A DNA stretch of 64,000 bases from NCBI GenBank assembly GCA_905215345.1, contig CAJMPR010000012.1, positions 1-64,000 on the forward strand. The letters run 5' to 3'. Position numbers and translations under genes: made by a program. Source of the stretch: an uncultured bacterium (GTDB taxonomy: Bacteria > Bacteroidota > Bacteroidia > Bacteroidales > Bacteroidaceae). Under the pieces are notes generated by a model that did not search any database, had not been told where the DNA came from, and was given only the letters and a program-made list of their open reading frames with translations. Below are positions 51,144 through 58,985 of the stretch, one piece after another (the stretch's first letter is position 1; each line of letters starts with the position of its first letter).

Positions 51144-52064
51144 ATGAAAGTATTAGTCGCAACAGACAAGCCGTTTGCTAAAGTAGCAGTTGACGGTATT
51201 CGTAAAGAGATTGAAGCAGCAGGTTTTGAACTTGCTCTATTGGAAAAATATACAGAGAAGGCTCAGTTACTGGATGCAGTGAAAGATGCCAATGCCATCA
51301 TTATTCGTAGTGACATCATTGATGCCGAAGTATTGGATGCAGCTAAAGAGTTGAAGATTGTGGTACGTGCCGGTGCAGGTTATGATAACGTTGACTTGGC
51401 AGCCGCTACTGCTCATGGTGTATGTGTAATGAACACACCTGGCCAAAATTCCAATGCTGTGGCCGAGTTGGCTTTCGGTATGATGATTATGGCTGTCCGC
51501 AATATGTACAACGGAACCTCAGGTACAGAATTGATGGGTAAGAAACTGGGTATTCATGCTTATGGTAACGTGGGGCGTAATGTTGCCCGTATCGCCAAAG
51601 GCATCGGTATGGATATCTATGCATTCGACGCATTCTGTCCGAAAGAAGTAATTGAAAAAGACGGTGTAAAAGCTCTCGCTTCTGCCGAAGAACTTTACTC
51701 AACCTGCGATGTCGTTTCATTGCATATACCGGCAACGGCAGAAACGAAGAACTCTATCAATTACGCTTTGGTAAACAAGATGCCTAAAGGTGGTTTGTTG
51801 GTAAATACTGCCCGTAAGGAAGTTATCAACGAAGCCGAATTGATTCAGTTAATGGAAGAACGTGCTGACCTGAAGTATATGACGGACATCATGCCTGCTG
51901 CCAATGAAACCTTTGCAGCTAAGTTTGCCGGACGTTATTTCTCTACACCGAAGAAGATGGGTGCCCAGACTGCCGAAGCCAATATCAATGCAGGTATTGC
52001 TGCTGCCAAGCAGATTGTAGGTTTCCTGAAAGATGGTTGTGAGAAGTTCCGTGTAAATAAGTAA
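51144..52064 (+). CDS. serA: D-3-phosphoglycerate dehydrogenase, short form
   Basis: A 306-residue NAD-dependent enzyme catalysing the first step of serine synthesis. Family landmarks are VRAGAGYDNVDLAAA, MNTPGQNSNAVAELAFGMM and a Rossmann segment GKKLGIHAYGNVGRNVARIA in which the usual GxGxxG reads AYGNVG. LVNTARKEVINEAEL contains the catalytic Arg. It lacks the C-terminal ACT regulatory domain of E. coli SerA, so L-serine feedback is not expected through that route. The upstream in-frame ATG at 51114 lies within the hairpin; 51144 is preferred. It follows serC and precedes a small membrane protein gene and the DUF1015 gene. Confidence 0.93.
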   Translation: MKVLVATDKPFAKVAVDGIRKEIEAAGFELALLEKYTEKAQLLDAVKDANAIIIRSDIIDAEVLDAAKELKIVVRAGAGYDNVDLAAATAHGVCVMNTPGQNSNAVAELAFGMMIMAVRNMYNGTSGTELMGKKLGIHAYGNVGRNVARIAKGIGMDIYAFDAFCPKEVIEKDGVKALASAEELYSTCDVVSLHIPATAETKNSINYALVNKMPKGGLLVNTARKEVINEAELIQLMEERADLKYMTDIMPAANETFAAKFAGRYFSTPKKMGAQTAEANINAGIAAAKQIVGFLKDGCEKFRVNK

Positions 52065-52068
52065 TAGG

Positions 52069-52263
52069 ATGAATAATAAAACTGCTTATAAGTTTGCATC
52101 GCTCTATCTTGGTATAGGTGCTGCTATTTTCGCATTAAGTAGTATATTCAGAAATGAATTATCAGATTTCGCCCTCGGTTTTTGCGAGGGCGTATCTGTT
52201 GTACTCATAATTTGCAGTGCAATTTATTTGATATGGCATTTTATGAGAAAGAAATCTCAATAA
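52069..52263 (+). CDS. Small two-helix membrane protein
   Basis: A 64-residue protein with two hydrophobic helices (FASLYLGIGAAIFALSSIF and GVSVVLIICSAIYLIWHFM) and a basic C terminus. It starts 4 nt after the serA stop, so it is translated from the serine operon. No family recognised; a role linked to serine synthesis is not evident. Confidence 0.75.
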   Translation: MNNKTAYKFASLYLGIGAAIFALSSIFRNELSDFALGFCEGVSVVLIICSAIYLIWHFMRKKSQ

Positions 52264-52287
52264 TCCATTAAAAACACACCTTGACTT

Positions 52288-53535
52288 ATGGCTATAATTA
52301 AACCTTTTAAGGGCGTTCGCCCTCCCCGGAATTTAGTGGAGCAGGTTGCTTCACGTCCTTATGACGTGCTTAACTCTGCCGAAGCGCGTGAAGAAGCCGC
52401 AGGAAATGAAAAATCGTTATATCACATCATTAAACCTGAAATAGATTTTCCCGTTGGTACTGACGAGCATGACGAACGTGTTTATCAAAAAGCTGCCGAG
52501 AACTTCCGTATGTTCCAGGATAAAGGATGGTTGGTACAGGACGAAAAGGAGAACTACTACGTCTATGCACAGACTATGAACGGAAAGACGCAATATGGTC
52601 TTGTAGTGGGCGCTTATGTTCCTGATTATATGAACGGTATTATCAAGAAACATGAACTGACCCGTCGTGACAAAGAAGAAGACCGTATGAAGCATGTTCG
52701 CGTGAACAATGCTAATATCGAACCGGTATTCTTTGCTTATCCCGACAACAATACGCTGGATGCTATCATTGCCCGTTATACGACTCAGAAACCGGTATAC
52801 GACTTTATTGCTCCGGGCGACGGATTCGGTCATACTTTTTGGATTATAGACCAAGAAGACGACATTGATGTAATCACAAAGGAATTTGCCAAGATGCCGG
52901 CTCTTTACATTGCAGACGGACACCATCGTAGTGCTGCCGCTGCTTTGGTAGGTGCGGAAAAGGCCAAGCAAAACTCCAATCATCGTGGCGATGAGGAATA
53001 TAACTACTTCATGGCTGTTTGTTTCCCTGCCAACCAGTTGACGATTATCGACTACAACCGTGTTGTGAAAGATTTGAATGGACTGACTCCCGAGCAATTC
53101 CTTGCTGCTGTCAGCAAGAATTTTACGGTAGAAGAAAAGGGCAAGGATATCTACAAACCGGCTGGTCTGCATAACTTCTCCCTTTATTTGGATAATAAAT
53201 GGTATAGTCTCACCGCTAAACCAGGTACATACAATGATAACGATCCTATCGGTGTGCTGGATGTAACTATTTCCTCCAACCTGATATTGAATGAAGTTCT
53301 TGGCATCAAGGACCTTCGTTCGGACAAGCGTATCGATTTTGTTGGCGGTATCCGCGGTTTGGGTGAGTTGAAGAAACGTGTGGATAGTGGGGAGATGAAA
53401 GTTGCTTTGGCGCTTTATCCGGTTTCTATGAAACAATTGATGGACATTGCCGATACGGGTAATATCATGCCTCCTAAAACAACCTGGTTTGAACCGAAGT
53501 TACGTTCGGGATTAGTTATTCATAAGCTAGACTAA
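52288..53535 (+). CDS. DUF1015 family protein
   Basis: A 415-residue cytosolic protein of the DUF1015 family: the N terminus IIKPFKGVRPPRNLVEQVAS, then RPYDVLNSAEAREEA, the central ADGHHRSAAAALVG motif (~residues 210-223) with conserved His residues, and the C-terminal FVGGIRGLGELKKRV and ALYPVSMKQLMDIADTGNIM. The family is found next to serA/serC in many bacteria, and links to serine metabolism (serine kinase-like SbnI relatives) have been proposed. Here it closes the serC-serA operon. A terminator follows. Confidence 0.9.
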   Translation: MAIIKPFKGVRPPRNLVEQVASRPYDVLNSAEAREEAAGNEKSLYHIIKPEIDFPVGTDEHDERVYQKAAENFRMFQDKGWLVQDEKENYYVYAQTMNGKTQYGLVVGAYVPDYMNGIIKKHELTRRDKEEDRMKHVRVNNANIEPVFFAYPDNNTLDAIIARYTTQKPVYDFIAPGDGFGHTFWIIDQEDDIDVITKEFAKMPALYIADGHHRSAAAALVGAEKAKQNSNHRGDEEYNYFMAVCFPANQLTIIDYNRVVKDLNGLTPEQFLAAVSKNFTVEEKGKDIYKPAGLHNFSLYLDNKWYSLTAKPGTYNDNDPIGVLDVTISSNLILNEVLGIKDLRSDKRIDFVGGIRGLGELKKRVDSGEMKVALALYPVSMKQLMDIADTGNIMPPKTTWFEPKLRSGLVIHKLD

Positions 53536-53556
53536 AGTATAGATTTTTTTATAGAG

Positions 53557-53590
53557 GAGGATGTTCTTCATTGAAGACATCCTCGTTTTG
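53557..53590 (+). terminator. Terminator of the ser operon
   Basis: GAGGATGTTCTTCA / TGAAGACATCCTC forms a ~12-bp stem followed by GTTTTGCTT. Confidence 0.75.
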
Positions 53591-53599
53591 CTTATTACA

Positions 53600-53971
53600 T
53601 TATGAATAATGCTTGAAGTATTGTTTTCTCATCCATTTGTCAAATAGTAGAAAGAGAGGGATAGCTATCAATAAGAGAATGTAAAAGAAAGGTATTTGAA
53701 CGATTTCCAGTCTATCCATAATGGTAGTAGTAAATGCTTCCTTAATACTCTCTCCAAAGTAAATAACCAGTCCGGTGATACAACATCCTACCAGAAATAT
53801 GGAGGCAATAACAGTTGCAAATAATATATTTTGCTCCGTTTTCTTTTCATGTAGGCGTGCAGTTTCTTCTACCTTTTGCATAGTGCGGTAGGTGAAGTTA
53901 GGAGACAATTTGAAATAACATTGTTCTTTTGCCGCCTTTTTAAGTCCATTATCATTTCGTTCGTAGTTCAT
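53600..53971 (-). CDS. Small membrane protein, probable anti-sigma-type partner
   Basis: A 123-residue protein. A soluble basic N terminus (~40 residues, KLSPNFTYRTMQKVEETARL) is followed by two transmembrane helices (FATVIASIFLVGCCITGLVI and IPFFYILLLIAIPLFLLF). Its start overlaps the end of the ECF sigma gene by 20 nt, the usual layout of a sigma/anti-sigma pair. A cytosolic domain before a helix fits a membrane-tethered sigma inhibitor, but no ZAS zinc motif is present, so the role is inferred from position. Confidence 0.75.
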   Translation of the reverse strand: MNYERNDNGLKKAAKEQCYFKLSPNFTYRTMQKVEETARLHEKKTEQNILFATVIASIFLVGCCITGLVIYFGESIKEAFTTTIMDRLEIVQIPFFYILLLIAIPLFLLFDKWMRKQYFKHYS

Positions 53972-54515
53972 TTTTTTCTTGTTTCATGAGAACATAAATC
54001 TTTTTACGTATGCGATGTAATTTTACTTTCGTATTATTTTCTGTCATTCCCAGGATAAATGCTATTTCTATTAATGATTTCTCTTCCTGGTAAAACAAAC
54101 TAATTATTGTTCGCTCGTCCGGAGCAAGTTGTTTGATAGCCCTACTCAGTTGGATAAATCGTTCTTCCGTTTCATCATTCAGCGCATCGTCTACCTGCTG
54201 TTCTGATATATTGGCAAGTAATGTATCATCCATAACTAAGGTGTCATATTTCTTTTTTCGTTCATTAGAAATTGCCATATTATAGGCAATGGAATATATC
54301 CATGTCGAAAAAGAACTATTTCCTTTATAAGATGATAGATGCTGAAAGGCTTTCAGGAAAGTATCCTGTGTTAATTCTTCAGCATCTTCCTGATTGGAGA
54401 CAATGCGGACAATCAGAGTAAAAACCCGTTGTCCATACGTATTTAAGAAATGTTCATAAAGAGCAGTTTCTCCGTTTAAGATACGTTGAATGATATGTGT
54501 TTCGTCGCCTTTCAT
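53952..54515 (-). CDS. ECF-type RNA polymerase sigma factor
   Basis: A 187-residue sigma factor. Region 2 comprises YGQRVFTLIVRIVSNQEDAE, LTQDTFLKAFQHLSSYKG and FSTWIYSIAYNMAISNERKK. Region 4 comprises LAPDERTIISLFYQEEKSLI and EIAFILGMTENNTKVKLHRI. A longer frame starts at 54545, but that lies inside the promoter inverted repeat, so the Met at 54515 is chosen. A promoter of ECF type directly upstream suggests autoregulation. It is coupled to the membrane protein gene by a 20-nt overlap. Confidence 0.92.
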   Translation of the reverse strand: MKGDETHIIQRILNGETALYEHFLNTYGQRVFTLIVRIVSNQEDAEELTQDTFLKAFQHLSSYKGNSSFSTWIYSIAYNMAISNERKKKYDTLVMDDTLLANISEQQVDDALNDETEERFIQLSRAIKQLAPDERTIISLFYQEEKSLIEIAFILGMTENNTKVKLHRIRKKIYVLMKQEKNELRTK

Positions 54516-54523
54516 TTTGTCTA

Positions 54524-54614
54524 TTAGACGCAAGTACTTCTGCAAGGTTACACTTTTTGATAAAAAGATTTTTTCCTGCTAAATGTGTAACCTTGCAGAA
54601 GTACTTGCGTCTAA
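54524..54614. promoter_or_regulatory. Divergent duplicated ECF-type promoters in a perfect 30-bp inverted repeat
   Basis: Arms 54524-54553 and 54585-54614 are perfect inverted copies with a 31-nt AT-rich centre. Each arm reads outward as GTAACC, 15 nt, CGTCTAA, a -35/-10 pair of ECF type. The minus copy faces the sigma gene, with its expected start at or just before the ATG; the plus copy faces the DUF6249-like gene 44 nt downstream. The same sigma probably drives both. Confidence 0.65.
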
Positions 54615-54657
54615 AGGATACAAAGAAACAAAATTACTAATTTAAAAGAAGACGAAT

Positions 54658-55056
54658 ATGATGGATTTTATTATGGTACCTGCGGTAATGGCAATCATTA
54701 CTATAGGAATTTACAAACTGTTTGAACTGTTTGTTTGCAAAAAAGAAAGGATTATGCTTATTGAGAAATCCCTTGATCAACCAATTTTACCTAAGTTGTC
54801 TACTTCTCAATTTCTAAGTAATGGTTCTTTTTCTGCATTGAAGTTGGGATGCCTCCTTACGGGTATGGGGTTAGGTTTGTTTCTCGGATATCTACTATGT
54901 CTAACAACAATACCTAATTATCCGATTGATGGTTTTGATAATAGAGTGACTCGTGAAACTATATCTTTAATTTATGGTGCTTGCGTACTTGGCTTTGGTG
55001 GAGTAGGGCTTATCATAGCTTTTTTTATCGAATTGAAACTCAATAAAAAGAAATGA
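54658..55056 (+). CDS. Small membrane protein, DUF6249-like
   Basis: A 132-residue protein with three hydrophobic segments (IMVPAVMAIITIGIYKLFEL; LGCLLTGMGLGLFLGYLLCL; LIYGACVLGFGGVGLIIAFF) and a Lys-rich end. The first helix followed by CKKERIMLIEKS, a loop and two more helices resembles the DUF6249 family often found next to ECF sigma genes in Bacteroides. It is transcribed divergently from the sigma gene from the mirrored promoter, so it is a likely regulon member. A 16-bp perfect hairpin (55065-55106) follows. Confidence 0.7.
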   Translation: MMDFIMVPAVMAIITIGIYKLFELFVCKKERIMLIEKSLDQPILPKLSTSQFLSNGSFSALKLGCLLTGMGLGLFLGYLLCLTTIPNYPIDGFDNRVTRETISLIYGACVLGFGGVGLIIAFFIELKLNKKK

Positions 55057-55064
55057 GAGTAACT

Positions 55065-55110
55065 AAATGAAAGGTGAAATGTATGTCTATATTTCACCTT
55101 TCATTTATTG
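55065..55110 (+). terminator. Terminator after the DUF6249-like gene
   Basis: AAATGAAAGGTGAAAT / ATTTCACCTTTCATTT, 16 bp perfect, 10-nt loop, then ATT. Confidence 0.7.
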
Positions 55111-55174
55111 GCATATTCTTTATTATTAGCAGAAAAATGGTGACCTTTGCAAATCAGATATTGAAAATAAAACA

Positions 55175-55576
55175 ATGAGTCGTAAAGAAGAATACAAGTT
55201 ACAGAACGAGCAATTCATGGAGACACTTCGTAAGGAAGAAAATGTAAAAGAGCTCGGAGCCGGAGTACTTTATCGGGTATTGGAAAGTGGGCAAGGAAGT
55301 AATACACCCCGTTTGAACAGTATAGTATCCGTACATTATAAAGGTACTCTTATCAATGGCAGGGAGTTTGACAACTCATGGAAACGTAATTGTCCAGAAG
55401 CATTCCGCTTGAATGAAGTAATTGCAGGTTGGCAAATCGCTTTGCAGCAGATGCATGCAGGAGACCGTTGGATTATTTATATACCTTACACCGTGGGTTA
55501 CGGTACACGTGCCAGCGGACCTATTCCGGCATTTTCTACTCTGGTTTTTGAGGTACAGTTGTTGAGTATAGCTTAA
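55175..55576 (+). CDS. FKBP-type peptidyl-prolyl cis-trans isomerase
   Basis: A 133-residue protein without signal peptide, so cytosolic. A short helical N terminus is followed by the FKBP core: VSVHYKGTLINGREFDNSW, FRLNEVIAGWQIALQQMHAG, DRWIIYIPYTVGYGTRASGP and IPAFSTLVFEVQLLSI. The Val-Ile-x-Gly-Trp and Tyr-Gly residues of the active site are present. It would speed proline isomerisation during folding. Confidence 0.92.
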   Translation: MSRKEEYKLQNEQFMETLRKEENVKELGAGVLYRVLESGQGSNTPRLNSIVSVHYKGTLINGREFDNSWKRNCPEAFRLNEVIAGWQIALQQMHAGDRWIIYIPYTVGYGTRASGPIPAFSTLVFEVQLLSIA

Positions 55577-55636
55577 ACGCGTGAACAATTTTTCTTTTTT
55601 CCATGTTAGACTTTCAGTAACTTAAATCAGAGAGGT

Positions 55637-55831
55637 ATGGATAAAGAAAAGAAGATTGAAGGGTACGATGCTCATAATGTATCTTCCCACCCGGATCAAC
55701 CATTGAAAGATGAAAAAGGAACAGTCCCCGGTCAGCAGATAGGACTTTATGGAAAGGCTAATAAGAAAGATGTTCGCCAAGTCGTGAAAATATTGAATCC
55801 TGATGTGGATAGTATGGAAAGCAGAGGATAA
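55637..55831 (+). CDS. Small hydrophilic protein
   Basis: A 64-residue charged protein (MDKEKKIEGYDAHNVSSHPD, then VRQVVKILNPDVDSMESRG) without membrane segments or known motif. The composition is protein-like. The terminator hairpin begins inside the last codons and its loop contains the stop codon. Function unknown. Confidence 0.65.
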   Translation: MDKEKKIEGYDAHNVSSHPDQPLKDEKGTVPGQQIGLYGKANKKDVRQVVKILNPDVDSMESRG

Positions 55832-55848
55832 TCCTCTGCTTTTATTTT
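55818..55848 (+). terminator. Terminator overlapping the end of the small gene
   Basis: AAAGCAGAGGAT / ATCCTCTGCTTT with TTATTTT after it; the stop codon TAA lies in the centre of the stem-loop. Confidence 0.8.
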
Positions 55849-55913
55849 GTTCTCTGTAAAAGCATTTATAATAAATATATGTACCGGTCTATACTTTAAT
55901 ATCAAATTCTGCG

Positions 55914-55921
55914 TATCTTTG
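55914..55921 (+). promoter_or_regulatory. -7 box of the EamA gene
   Basis: TATCTTTG, 25 nt before the ATG at 55947. Confidence 0.65.
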
Positions 55922-55946
55922 CGCCCGATTTTAGAGAAAGACAACT

Positions 55947-56858
55947 ATGACTAATTTTCGTCTGAGAGGATTCACTTACGGCGCTATTGCAGCAGCCAGT
56001 TACGGACTGAATCCACTATTTGCATTGCCATTGTATGGGGCCGGAATGAATGTAGATTCAGTTCTGTTCTACCGTTATTTCTTCGCAATCGTGATGCTGG
56101 GTATTCTTATGAAGGTAAAGAAACAATCTTTTGCATTGAAAAAGACGGATATACTTCCTTTGGCAGTCATGGGATTGTTGTTCTCTTTCTCATCTTTCTT
56201 TCTTTTCGAAAGTTATAATTATATGGATGCGGGCATCGCGTCCACCATCTTGTTTGTTTATCCGGTGCTGGTAGCTATTATCATGGCGGTGTTTTTTCGT
56301 GAGAGAATTTCTTTCCTCACCATGTTTTCCATAGCATTAGCATTTACGGGTATTTCTTTGTTGTACGAGGGTGGTGATGGAAAAACCTTGAATATGCTGG
56401 GAGTCTTGTTTGTGATTCTTTCCTCCCTAACGTACGCCATTTATATAGTGGGAGTGAACCGTTCTTCCTTGAAAACACTACCTACGGTTAAGTTGACTTT
56501 CTATGCATTGCTGTTTGGCGTTATCATATATGTGGTACGTCTGGACTTCTGTATGGCATTGCAACCCATACCTTCTCCCGTACTGTGGATAAATGTACTT
56601 TCCTTAGCATTGTTCCCCACAATCATTTCGCTGATAACGATGACGCTTTCCATCCATTATATCGGTTCTACCCCCGCTGCCATATTGGGAGCATTGGAGC
56701 CGATAACAGCTTTATTCTTTGGAGTGGTAGTCTTCGGTGAACAACTGACTCCGCGTATAATTCTCGGCATTTTGATGGTTTTGACAGCGGTAACGTTGAT
56801 TATTGCCGCTAAGCCATTGTTGGAGTTGGCAAAAAAGTGTCGTATCTTTGTAGCATGA
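55947..56858 (+). CDS. EamA-family (drug/metabolite) transporter
   Basis: A 303-residue inner-membrane exporter-type protein with ten hydrophobic helices in two EamA halves (GAIAAASYGLNPLFALPLYG to FFRERISFLT, then VLFVILSSLTYAIYIVGVNR to ILGILMVLTAVTLIIAAKPL). The GALEPITALFFGVVVFGEQL segment is the family signature at the end of each half. Substrate unknown. Its stop overlaps the start of the next gene (ATGA), so they are translationally coupled. Confidence 0.9.
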   Translation: MTNFRLRGFTYGAIAAASYGLNPLFALPLYGAGMNVDSVLFYRYFFAIVMLGILMKVKKQSFALKKTDILPLAVMGLLFSFSSFFLFESYNYMDAGIASTILFVYPVLVAIIMAVFFRERISFLTMFSIALAFTGISLLYEGGDGKTLNMLGVLFVILSSLTYAIYIVGVNRSSLKTLPTVKLTFYALLFGVIIYVVRLDFCMALQPIPSPVLWINVLSLALFPTIISLITMTLSIHYIGSTPAAILGALEPITALFFGVVVFGEQLTPRIILGILMVLTAVTLIIAAKPLLELAKKCRIFVA

Positions 56859-57457
56859 GTGAAGATACGTACAAAACCATTGCCGATTTATCCGAAGGAA
56901 TTTATACCGAGAAACGTAGCAAGTTTATTGCTATCGCTTTACCGGTGCGCACGGTCGAGGAAGTGAAGGCGCATCTGGAAACTTACCAAAAGAAATATTA
57001 TGATGCCCGTCACGTCTGCTATGCCTATATGCTGGGACACGAACGCAAGGATTTCCGTGCCAATGACAACGGAGAACCGTCCGGTACGGCCGGCAAACCT
57101 ATTCTGGGGCAGATTAATTCCAATGAGCTGACCGACATTCTGATTATTGTCGTCCGCTATTTCGGTGGAATCAAACTGGGTACGAGCGGATTGATTGTAG
57201 CCTATAAAGCTGCTGCTGCCGAAGCAATTGCTGCTGCCACCATTCTTGAAAAGACAGTGGACGAAACAGTGACTGTACTTTTTGAGTATCCCTTTATGAA
57301 CGATGTAATGCGTATTGTTAAGGAAGAAGAACCGGAACTGTTGAAACAATCCTATGATATGGATTGCAGTATGACGCTTCGTATCCGCCAATCCATGATG
57401 CCTAAGTTGAGGGCAAGATTAGAAAAAGTCGAGACCCTACGGTTTGAGGAAGAGTAA
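56855..57457 (+). CDS. YigZ/IMPACT-family protein (UPF0029)
   Basis: A 200-residue cytosolic protein. The N-domain matches the IMPACT/YigZ family: YTEKRSKFIAIALPVRTVEE, YYDARHVCYAYMLGHERKDF, RANDNGEPSGTAGKPILGQI and IIVVRYFGGIKLGTSGLIVA. The C-terminal DUF1949-like ferredoxin fold follows. Homologues are linked to translation regulation, but the bacterial role is unclear. The start at 56855 overlaps the EamA stop by 4 nt; a longer frame from 56837 is less likely. A TATCTTTG at 56843-56850 could also serve as an internal promoter. Confidence 0.9.
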   Translation: MSEDTYKTIADLSEGIYTEKRSKFIAIALPVRTVEEVKAHLETYQKKYYDARHVCYAYMLGHERKDFRANDNGEPSGTAGKPILGQINSNELTDILIIVVRYFGGIKLGTSGLIVAYKAAAAEAIAAATILEKTVDETVTVLFEYPFMNDVMRIVKEEEPELLKQSYDMDCSMTLRIRQSMMPKLRARLEKVETLRFEEE

Positions 57458-57472
57458 GGTCTCAACTCCTAT

Positions 57473-57724
57473 TCAAATAGATTGTTCCACTTTCTTCAAT
57501 GATAAATCATTATAATGGATTTTTCGATGTGTGCCGTCGCAGAACGGCTGTTTGTATGAACGCCCGCATCGGCAAAGGGCTATTCTGCCTTTTTTTACTT
57601 CAGCTTTTCCCTCTCTGTCTATCAGCTTAAAATACCCTTCTACGATAAACGGACCATTGGGTGTAGCCGATATCGCTACTATTTCTTCTTCATTTTCCAT
57701 GTTATTGATGTTAATGTTACACAT
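57473..57724 (-). CDS. CDGSH-type [2Fe-2S] protein
   Basis: An 83-residue small iron-sulfur protein. The cluster signature CRCGRSYKQPFCDGTH provides three Cys and one His ligand, as in mitoNEET-like proteins. The N-terminal part (ISATPNGPFIVEGYFKLIDR) is the usual pre-domain strand pair. A Met at 57700 (MENEEEIV) would give 75 residues and is an equally good start. Electron-transfer or redox-sensing role. It is convergent with the YigZ gene. Confidence 0.9.
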   Translation of the reverse strand: MCNININNMENEEEIVAISATPNGPFIVEGYFKLIDREGKAEVKKGRIALCRCGRSYKQPFCDGTHRKIHYNDLSLKKVEQSI

Positions 57725-57788
57725 GTATAAGGAACATCCCTTTCGAGGAAATAGTTTGTTTATCGCCTGTCTTTTATAGGGATTTACT

Positions 57789-57796
57789 TATCTTTG
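57789..57796 (+). promoter_or_regulatory. -7 box of the HpaII-like gene
   Basis: TATCTTTG, 27 nt before the ATG at 57824. Confidence 0.65.
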
Positions 57797-57823
57797 TACA
57801 CTTATTAATAAAAACAAGTTGAT

Positions 57824-58963
57824 ATGGCATTTGAAGCAACAAAGCGTGAGTTGGGCGAACTCTATACATTCCTTAATTTGTTGGCGGACGGAAAAGTATC
57901 CTTGGGTACGTCAAAGCTGCAGAAAGATGAAACCAAATGTTGGCCTATTGCACTTATCCAGAGAGAAGAACACGACGGACCCCGCCGTTATTACATAGAG
58001 CGCGAAGAAGTGCGAATTGTCAGTGGAACGGTGGAAAAAGACGGTACTTTTTCTGTCTCTGATAAAGAAGAACAATCTTTTCCGCGTGAAGATTTCAGAG
58101 ATGCTTCCAATATGATACTGGAATTATTGACAGGGCTTCGCGTAGCTATGACAGGTACTGATACCATTGAAGTGCCCGATAGCCTGGAGTCTTTCCTGAA
58201 TGCCGTAAACATATACGACCTTGAAGCCAAGACCGATGACCGTACCGACCTTTCCATAGCCTTCTGGCATCCTGAAGCTCCGCTCACGGGGTTCAGTGTC
58301 CGTTGCCGTCTCAGTGCGATGAGTCCTCTGCTGGATGGCGGACGCACGGCCAATTTGAAGTTGGAACAAAGTGGGATTAAGTTTGCCGTGCCTACTGTCA
58401 ATAAAATCAATGCCTTACCCGAATCTCCGACGGAAGTAGCCGAACGCATGTTGATGATTGAACGCCTGGGAGGAGTTTTGAAATATTCTGATGTTGCCGA
58501 CCGTGTATTCCGTTGCAACCTCTTGATGATTGACCTTCACTTCCCCCGTATGCTTGCCGAAATGGTACGCCTGATGCATTTGGACGGAATAACCCGCGTA
58601 AGCGAATTGACGGAGCGCATCAAAGAGATAAACCCTTTGAAGATTAAAGAGGAACTGATAAACAAACACTGTTTCTACGAATTCAAGATGAAGCAGTTCC
58701 TGCTGGCACTTGCCTTGGGCATGCGTCCTGCTAAGATATATAACGGAACGGATTCAGCTATCGAAGGCATGCTCTACACCAATGGCGACGGTGAAGTGCT
58801 ATGTTATCACCAAACGGACCGGAAAACCTTTGCAGAGTTTCTTTATCAGAACACCCGTTTTGAGAAAGGCTCCGTCGATAAGGACAAATACGGTTTCCTG
58901 GAACGTGAGAATGGAGTGTATTATTTTAAACTGAACGTGAAGATAGGATTGATAAAACGCTAA
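57824..58963 (+). CDS. HpaII-family restriction endonuclease homologue
   Basis: A 379-residue protein resembling the RE_HpaII family in N terminus (KRELGELYTFLNLLADGKVS) and overall length (HpaII 358). In the family the motif GFSIKS.LGS is central; here it reads GFSVRCRLSAMSPLLDGG, so the Lys that I believe is catalytic is replaced by Arg160. The C-terminal part IDLHFPRMLAEMVRLMHLDG and FLERENGVYYFKLNVKIGLI also fits. No DNA methyltransferase gene lies nearby. Either the host has an unlinked CCGG methylase, or the protein is inactive or repurposed. Base composition matches the core genome, arguing for long residence. Confidence 0.7.
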   Translation: MAFEATKRELGELYTFLNLLADGKVSLGTSKLQKDETKCWPIALIQREEHDGPRRYYIEREEVRIVSGTVEKDGTFSVSDKEEQSFPREDFRDASNMILELLTGLRVAMTGTDTIEVPDSLESFLNAVNIYDLEAKTDDRTDLSIAFWHPEAPLTGFSVRCRLSAMSPLLDGGRTANLKLEQSGIKFAVPTVNKINALPESPTEVAERMLMIERLGGVLKYSDVADRVFRCNLLMIDLHFPRMLAEMVRLMHLDGITRVSELTERIKEINPLKIKEELINKHCFYEFKMKQFLLALALGMRPAKIYNGTDSAIEGMLYTNGDGEVLCYHQTDRKTFAEFLYQNTRFEKGSVDKDKYGFLERENGVYYFKLNVKIGLIKR

Positions 58964-58985
58964 TCACTGATATATAAAGTAAATT

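Noticed and set aside
54516..54545. Longer start for the ECF sigma factor
   Set aside because: These codons lie in the promoter inverted repeat; the Met at 54515 fits the family N terminus.
54524..54614. Invertible promoter flanked by inverted repeats
   Set aside because: The spacer is only 31 bp with no promoter in it, no recombinase gene adjoins, and the arms themselves read as promoters.
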